From: Litoditis marina
Lineage: Eukaryota; Nematoda; Chromadorea; Rhabditida; Rhabditidae
Assembly: GCA_964036275.1 (NCBI GenBank)
Contig: OZ038433.1
Coordinates: forward strand, 12,982,446-13,046,445
Length of the DNA: 64,000 nucleotides
Direction: 5' to 3'
Shown here: positions 57,604 through 64,000 of the stretch, piece after piece
Layout: each line of letters begins with the position of its first letter
Position numbering within the stretch: position 1 is the stretch's first letter
The notes under the pieces: model-generated
Told to the model about the DNA's origin: nothing
Seen by the model: the letters and a program-made list of their open reading frames with translations, nothing else
Database searches by the model: none
Program-made: the position numbers and the translations under genes

Positions 57604-57868
57604 ATGTCATAATCTCTCTATATTCCTCATGGCGCATCACAGCTTATATCAACACTTTTTGGCTTCCAAGTCACCTTCGCAAAATAAAGAAATATCAATA
57701 CTTACAAATCCTCTTCAGCTAAGAAACATCAAACATCTGAACAAGTGTTTACATTCAAAATGGTTAAAAAGGTTTGTAAAGCATTTACATAATTGTTTGT
57801 TAAATTGAATAGAAAATTTATTGAAAACTTTTTGTATTTGTATATTTATGTTTGTAAAATTAACGAAT
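57604..57868. other. AT-rich flank left of the assembly gap
   Basis: No gene and no copy of the LTR seen at 62222-62586. The retrotransposon's missing 3' end is therefore not here. Confidence 0.5.
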
Positions 57869-58068
57869 NNNNNNNNNNNNNNNNNNNNNNNNNNNNNNNN
57901 NNNNNNNNNNNNNNNNNNNNNNNNNNNNNNNNNNNNNNNNNNNNNNNNNNNNNNNNNNNNNNNNNNNNNNNNNNNNNNNNNNNNNNNNNNNNNNNNNNNN
58001 NNNNNNNNNNNNNNNNNNNNNNNNNNNNNNNNNNNNNNNNNNNNNNNNNNNNNNNNNNNNNNNNNNNN
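57869..58068. other. Assembly gap of 200 N
   Basis: Exactly 200 N, the usual placeholder, so the true length is unknown. Any frame read through it is meaningless. Confidence 0.98.
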
Positions 58069-61000
58069 AAGGGTCAGAGGTGTTCTCAACTTCCGTCCAA
58101 GAAACACTTCCGCGGGAGATCTGTCCTCCAGTAATCTACTGGGTGTAGATCTGTAGCTCAACAGAAATGTATTCAACATACCCTCCGTTGCTACTCCTTC
58201 TCCTTTGAGCTTTCTCAAAGTCCTCTTCAAAGTGTCCACAAATCGTTCAGCTTGTCCATTTGATTGAGGGTGGTATGGCGCAGATCTGGCATGTACAATG
58301 CCATTTGCTTCGCACATAACCTTGAACTCTTCCGAAGTGAATTGCGTTCCATTGTCACTTACAATGGTTTCCGGCATCCCAAACCTCGCAAACAGACTGG
58401 TCAACTGTTCCACAGTTTTCCTTGCAGTGATGTTTTTCATGATGAAGATTTCCGGCCATTTGCTCAGAGCATCTACTACAACGAAGTAGAAAACTCCATC
58501 CATAGGTCCTGCAAAATCGATGTGTATCCGCTGCCAAACTCTTTCCGGTGCTGGCCAGGTTTGAAGCGGAACCTTACTCAATGACTTGCCATGCATCTGA
58601 CAGTCTTCACATTTCTTCACGATGTCCTCAATATCAGTAGTCAAGTCAGGCCAATACACTAGACTGCGCGCTAGACTTTTCATCCTACTTATTCCAGGGT
58701 GTCCGATGTGAAGTTCTTTCAGCACTCTTGTACGAAGCTCGGTTGGAACTACCACTCTGTCCTCGGCCATGAGACAGTCCTGAACTACTGACAACGTGGT
58801 TTTCCGAAGTTTGTACTGCTGAAGTTCGGTCGAAGTGGTTTCTGGCCACTTGTTCTGTTTGACGGCCTTGATGACTTTTCTCAAGACAGGGTCGCGTAGC
58901 GTACTGACTCGTACATCTTCTGATGTCACCGGCAGTTTCCGTATGTGATCACTGTACATCGCTTGTACATCACGCTCTACAGATGCAACCACGGTATCTT
59001 CTTCCGTCATTGGATATCTCTGGATCATACGAGACAGTCCGTCGGCTTGACCGAAATCATTTGTATTGATGTATTCAATCACAAAATCGTATCCAAGCAA
59101 GATTGTTGCCCAACGCATCAATCTGTTCGCTGAATGGACAGGAACTCCTTTCTTACTACCGAAAATGGCTAGTAAAGGCTTGTGATCCGTTAGCAGTCTG
59201 AACTTTCTGCCAAACACGTACTTGTGAAACTTTTTCACAGCAAAAATCAGTCCCAATCCTTCCTTTTCAATCTGAGAATAGTTCTTCTCTGCTGCGGTCA
59301 GTGATCTAGCTGCATGACAGATTGGTTTTTCGGAACCATCCTTGAATCTGTGCGAGATCACTGCACCTATGCCGTATTCACAAGCATCTGCAGCCACCAC
59401 TATCTCTTGTTGCGGATCATAATGGGTCAGATTCATGTCGCTACTCAAAACAGCTTTGAGTTTCATGAAGGCCTCCTGTTGCTCCTTCTCCCACTTCCAC
59501 TTCACATCTTTGATCATCAACTGATCCAATGGACCTCGAAGTGACTTCATCTGTGGGACAAAGTTTCCATAGTAGGTAATCATACCTAAGAAAGCTCTGA
59601 GCTGACTTTCCGTCTTTGGCGCCTCCATGTTCTTGATCACTTGAATCTTATCTGGATTTGGTCTACGACCATTTCTGTCGACAATGAATCCTAGAAATGG
59701 TATTTCTGACTTGGCAAATGAGCATTTCTCATAGCGCACTCGAAATCCATATTCCTCGACTCGTTCGAATAAAGCAACCAAGTTGCTCTTGTGTTCTTCC
59801 ATAGTTTTCCCAACTACAATCACATCATCCAGATAACTTGTTACTCCCCGTAACCCAGAACACATCTTGTTCATGAGTTGTTGGAAAATTGCTGGGGCAG
59901 TCTTGATTCCAAATGGCAATCTTTTGTATCGAAACAAGCCTCGGTGTGTGTTCACAACCACGAGTGGTTTCGATTCTTCCGACAGTTCAACTTGAAGATA
60001 TGCATCTGAGAAATCGATCTGAGAGAACACTGTTCCTCCATTCAGTGATGCGAATATATCCTCCGGAATAGGCAGTGGGTACTCACAATCCTCCAGTGCC
60101 TTGTTTAGCCCAGTGGAAAAATCAGCACAAACTCGAATTTTCCCGTTGGCTTTCTTGACAGTGACAATAGGAGCAGCCCAATCACTATGATTAACAGCCT
60201 CGATGACATCCATGCCAATCAATCGATCCAACTCCCTGTCAACAGTCTCCGCAGCTGCATGTGGTACGGGTCGCTTTGCTCGGAAGGTAGGTGTTGCGTC
60301 CGGTAACAACTTCAACACTGCTTTCTCCTTAGTGCAGCGACCTAAACCTTCTTCGAAGACAGATGAAAACCGCGTTTTCAGTTCTTCAACGAGAGAGCTA
60401 TCCGTTTTATCCACCTTGCTCACAATCATCATTTCCAGGTGATGAGTCATTGATTCATTCTTCTGAATCCAATCAAGACCAAACAGGCTTGCTCCGGCTG
60501 AAATGTAGGCATGACCACTTCCAGTCAATCCACCAATCTCAAAATCGCATTTCAGCTTGCCAACAATTTCCATCCTGTTTCCACTTGCACTGCACACAGT
60601 GATGTCAGCGGCTTCCAACTTTGGTTCACCCATCCTTTTCCATGCATCCACATTCATCAATGTGATGTCTGAGCCGGTATCCAACTGAAACTCCACTGGG
60701 TAACCATTGATCTTGACTTCCATGTACTTCCGTACAGCTTGCACATCGGCACTCGAAACCTCCGTTTTGCCAATAATGACTAACTGGTTGTTTTGTCTTC
60801 TCGGCTTAGACGGTGTCCGTCCGTTTTTGAATGCGGCAATCTTGTCACAGTACTGTTCCTTGTGACCTTTCGATTTGCACTTCTTGCAAGTCCACTTTGA
60901 CTTCTGACATGTGTTCGATCTGTGGCCAGCATTACCACAATTCCAACATTCAGACTTGACTGCTTCTCGATTGCGGGGTGGTCTAGACTGTGTTTTCACC

Positions 61001-61794
61001 TCATTCACTTCTCGTGAACCAGTTTCCACCAACTTGGCTTCACGCTTGATGTTCAGCCACATGTCACATTCCTTGTACATGTCGTGAATGGTGACAGTCT
61101 TCTTATCAGCATTCATCCTGTCCAAATACAGAAGAAGCCTCTGCCTCAGATCTGCATCTCTGCTAGACTTCAACCCATAAACCCACAAGAGAGCTTTCAG
61201 TCCTTCATTGTCCAAGTCTTGGAAATTGGCCTTCTCACACTGTTCATTTACACGTCCAGTGTACTCCATATAGTCCTCTGACTCCTTCTTTTCCAATTTC
61301 AGGCACTGGTATCTCGAAGTGAACAGCGATATCTTGGGGTCGAACATTTCCTTCAAAATGCGTACGGTGTCCGCGAAGTCAATGTCCGTCGTGGTTTTCG
61401 GTAGAATCTGATTTGTGTAGCGATCAAACACTTCGTTTGACAGTTTTCCCACAAGCAATCGAACCTTTGCTTTATCGTCCAACAGAGCACCATCAATGGT
61501 AAACACATCACCAAAACGATCGAACCAACGTGAGAATGTTTGATTATTCTCACAATCAAACACGAAGGTCGATAATCTCCCACTCAGATCATTCAGTAAT
61601 CTAGTGCTCGAGATTGAGATCGATGCTGCGCTGCTTCCTGTGTCCGGATTTGTCTTGTTTTCCATCAACAATTTCATTTGCAAATCCATTTGTCTCATCC
61701 TCTCTTCCTGTAGCTTGAATTGCTCTTGTTGACCTTTCAACAATTCCATGAGCATATTCTGCATGTTCGTGTCCTGTTGTTGTTGTCCTTCCAT
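58069..61794 (-). CDS. Gag-Pol polyprotein of Ty3/gypsy retrotransposon (partial, C-terminus in gap)
   Basis: The frame is open from 61857; the first ATG is 61794 (MEGQQQQ). About 1242 codons lie before the gap. In order: a Gln-rich coiled gag start, a gag body, two CCHC-type knuckles near 60835-60960 (CWNCGNAGHRSNTC and CKKCKSKGHKEQYC), the aspartic protease motif LDTGSD near 60675, RT with YLDD near 59830, RNase H with ADACEYG near 59380, an HHCC integrase zinc finger near 58600-58700 and the catalytic D, D, E of integrase in DFAGP, SDNGTQF and HPQSNGQAER near 58515, 58345 and 58265. All key residues are present. It copies element RNA to DNA and integrates it. Gag and Pol share one frame, with no frameshift. 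Unlike the host genes it has no introns. Confidence 0.93.
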
Positions 61795-62032
61795 GTTGTT
61801 CAGTGCGTGTTTGTTCCAAATGAAAATTTGGGCAGCACTTCTCCTGTATTCTGCCAATAATTCAACCCGAAAATGAAAATTTGGGCAGCACTTCCCCTAG
61901 GAAAATAGCTTTCAACCCAAGAATTCACTCGGTTGCCCTTTGGCAGATCGGCGACAGTGTCTATGTGACGTTAGCAACGTCAGACAACTTCGCAAAGGTA
62001 AAGGTAAAGACAGAACACTCCTGTGTTGACCT

Positions 62033-62112
62033 GTGAGGGTCTCCGAATTGTTGAATTGACCTGTGAGGGTCTCCGAATTGTTGTATTGACCTGTGAGGGT
62101 CTCCGAATCGAT
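62033..62112. repeat. 27-bp repeat, three units, in the retrotransposon leader
   Basis: GACCTGTGAGGGTCTCCGAA recurs three times between the LTR and gag. A pair of direct repeats GAAAATTTGGGCAGCACTT also flanks the frame start (61822 and 61876). Confidence 0.8.
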
Positions 62113-62221
62113 TGTACACAGTACAACTATACAACAGTTGAGTGTTCCAGGAACTCCGAACTTACCAGTAACTTACCAGTAAATGCAACAACAACAGTTT
62201 GCCTATCCTGATCGCCAATTA

Positions 62222-62586
62222 TGTTGTAACCTTCGTACTCACGAAGTCACAACGATAGGTATTTAAGGCGATACGTTAGCCTTTTGGTATAGCACAACAA
62301 AACACTAATTAACTAGGTTTATTAATGATATATAAAGACGATACAATATAACCTTGATACCTGGTAACAGCGCGAGAGAGAGAGAAGTACTGAGCAGGCG
62401 CTCAGTAACCAGACGATAAACTAGACTGTTTCTAACACGTAGGCAGACAGGTATTAACACACGTAAACAGGCGTGAGGAAATGCTAATGCGGTAGAGAAC
62501 AGAAGTATAGAATGCCACGTGTATGCTAATGAGATTAGCCAATGAATGCAGAAGATGATACGTGCCAAAGGCGCACGTATCCAACA
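62222..62586 (-). repeat. 5' LTR of the gypsy element (365 bp)
   Basis: Reads TGTTGGATACG ... GGTTACAACA on the minus strand, with the expected TG...CA ends in a TGTTG/CAACA inversion. AATAAA lies inside. After it comes TAATTGGCGATCAGG, whose TTGGCGATCAGG could be a tRNA primer-binding site (tentative). Boundaries rest on one copy because the other LTR is missing. Confidence 0.7.
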
Positions 62587-62702
62587 TTTTGGAATAATTG
62601 TGTCAAACATAAGAACTAAGAACACACGGAAACCGCAAATATATCAGGCTGAAAACAGAAGGTGGCGCAGTCATTGAATTGTCACGAATTCCACTTCATT
62701 CA

Positions 62703-62878
62703 GGCTGCGTACCAATCCCTCAAAAAACTCATGAGACACCTCATGGGCTAGATCTCACGAGCTTCTGATAAGATTTCATTGATTGCTATGGTACCTTTAG
62801 CTCACGAGTAGCTCATTAGGTATCTCATAAGAGGCTCATATAAACTTCACATGAGGTTAGAGGGATTGGTACGCCGCC
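62703..62878. mobile_element. GGCGGCGTAGCAATC-family MITE, third copy
   Basis: Left end GGCTGCGTACCAATCCCTC, right end GGGATTGGTACGCCGCC; interior CTCATGAGACACCTC. More diverged than the 37653 copy. Confidence 0.7.
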
Positions 62879-63410
62879 AGGTATATAACGGAAGAATTCT
62901 AAGATATTCGAGCTGTGCGACGTGAGAATACAAAACTATTGCAGATTTTAGCCCCCTCCTCCTCCAATCCCGGACGATTTCGATTGAGTGAAAGTGGATT
63001 GAAATCGGTACTCGGTCACTCGGCCATCTCAAACAAAAAGGTGGGTCGAGAATAAGTATTACACCGAAACTATAGGCGATTCTGAATTGTAGTTTGTCGA
63101 TACACTCCAATTTCGACAGAAATGCAACGTGATCAAACTACAAACACGTTGGAATAGGCCAAACTTCACCCTATAGAGTTTTTTGGAAAGCGCGACATCT
63201 CGATTTTCTTTAGTAAAATCGAACATACCTTTACTATTTTAAATGCTACTTCGATGATCAACTCGAAAGTTGCTCTCACTTGAACGAGGTTAGAACTACA
63301 CCGATCGTTCTGAACTACGGCACCGTTAAAAACTCCAATAGAACCTCATAACATTCCTTGTTTAGCTCATTGTTCAAAAATATAATTTCGTAACTATAGA
63401 AAAGGAGTTC

Positions 63411-63752
63411 AATTAGTATAAAAAACGGGGGTAAAGAAAGTAAAGATTAGTTTTCAATGAAACGTGTACAAGAAATATGAAAGAAGTCCAATAAAAATAT
63501 TTTGAGGAAAAGGCTGATCTCGCTCGGGTCAAAATTTCAGAAAAAATATGAATACCGAGTTTTTTGTTACGGAAAAGACAACTTCTGACTTGCGACTCAC
63601 AATGATCTAGCTTACACTCTGTTTTTTTTTTCAAGAAAAGCGAGATTAGCCTTTTCCTCAAAATATTTTTATTGGACTTCTTTCATATTTCTTGTACACG
63701 TTTCATTGAAAACTAATCTTTACTTTCTTTACACCCGTTTTTTATACTAATT
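63411..63752. mobile_element. MITE with 113-bp inverted arms
   Basis: Arms 63411-63525 and 63639-63752 are near-perfect complements (AATTAGTATAAAAAACGGG at the edge, GAAACGTGTACAAGAAAT inside) around a 113-bp loop. Likely recent, given the low arm divergence. Confidence 0.85.
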
Positions 63753-64000
63753 TAGTTTAGTTTCTGCTCAAGTTGGGAATTGAGATACTGTGTATCATAA
63801 TAACTGCTGTGTACAAACGAATATCTTCGCCTGCCAAATGTTTGTTAGCTTAGAATACTTATAAGCTAACATTTCCAAGCTTCACACTATTCATAAAAGC
63901 TCCAAATTACTTTTTGATTCGAGAGATTTGGAAAATTTGCCAGTCGAAACTATGCAGACTGTTTCTTTAGATCTATTAGACGTAAATACCAATCGGTTTA

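Larger units (their letters stand above)
58069..62586 (-). mobile_element. Ty3/gypsy LTR retrotransposon, 3' end missing in gap
   Basis: 5' LTR at 62222-62586, leader, then one Gag-Pol frame in the order zinc knuckle, protease, RT, RNase H, integrase, which defines Ty3/gypsy. The frame has no stop up to the gap, so the copy is probably young. The 3' LTR and the integrase C-terminus are not in the assembled sequence. Confidence 0.9.

Noticed and set aside
57715..58068. Gag-Pol frame continuing through the N run
   Set aside because: The gap length is a placeholder, so frame on the far side has no meaning.
62305..62625. 106-aa minus-strand ORF
   Set aside because: Lies in the LTR of the gypsy element.

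Overview
The window looks like nuclear DNA from a nematode, most likely Caenorhabditis or a close relative with a repeat-rich genome. The reasons are the exon-intron style (short exons, introns ending TTTCAG, likely trans-splice acceptors a few bases before start codons), a degenerin-type channel with nematode-like motifs, a small nematode-style Cys-rich membrane protein, and very many short palindromic transposons. It is not bacterial: there are no operons, ribosome binding sites or CRISPR arrays. Genes were rebuilt by hand by joining exons whose splice phases agree. No alignment or transcript data were available.

Layout. (1) 1865-19926, plus strand: a 21-exon DEG/ENaC sodium channel gene, 779 codons, with large repeat-filled introns. 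(2) 20378-29601, minus strand, convergent with gene 1: a 12-exon, 388-aa single-pass membrane protein with a probable thrombospondin type 1 repeat and a Thr-rich tail. Intron 9 holds four transposons nested inside one another. (3) 30448-40787, plus strand, divergent from gene 2: a 15-exon, 420-aa membrane protein of unknown family. (4) 41552-43860, minus strand: the C-terminal part of an unrecognised gene, convergent with gene 3. (5) 46000-46894, minus strand: a complete two-exon gene for an 89-aa Cys-rich Shisa/VOPP1-like membrane protein. (6) 47000-57868: no convincing host gene, but a 32-bp minisatellite, a 345-bp tandem duplication, a pyrimidine-rich satellite and a long (CT)n tract. (7) 57869-58068: a 200-N assembly gap. 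(8) 58069-62586, minus strand: a Ty3/gypsy LTR retrotransposon with an uninterrupted Gag-Pol frame running into the gap and one 5' LTR. (9) 62587-64000: two short transposons and no gene.

Function. The channel, the TSP1 protein, the 420-aa protein and the 89-aa protein are all predicted membrane proteins. Nothing in the sequence shows that they act together.

The most unusual pattern is repeated local 'exon echoes'. In four genes, a short piece of an exon together with its splice site is copied again in the neighbouring intron, usually followed by a stop. In one gene a whole exon has been duplicated and kept. Other notable points are a stop-free 141-nt intron, two likely GC-AG introns, a splice donor formed at a transposon terminus, and G/C-run hAT-like elements with clear 8-bp target-site duplications.
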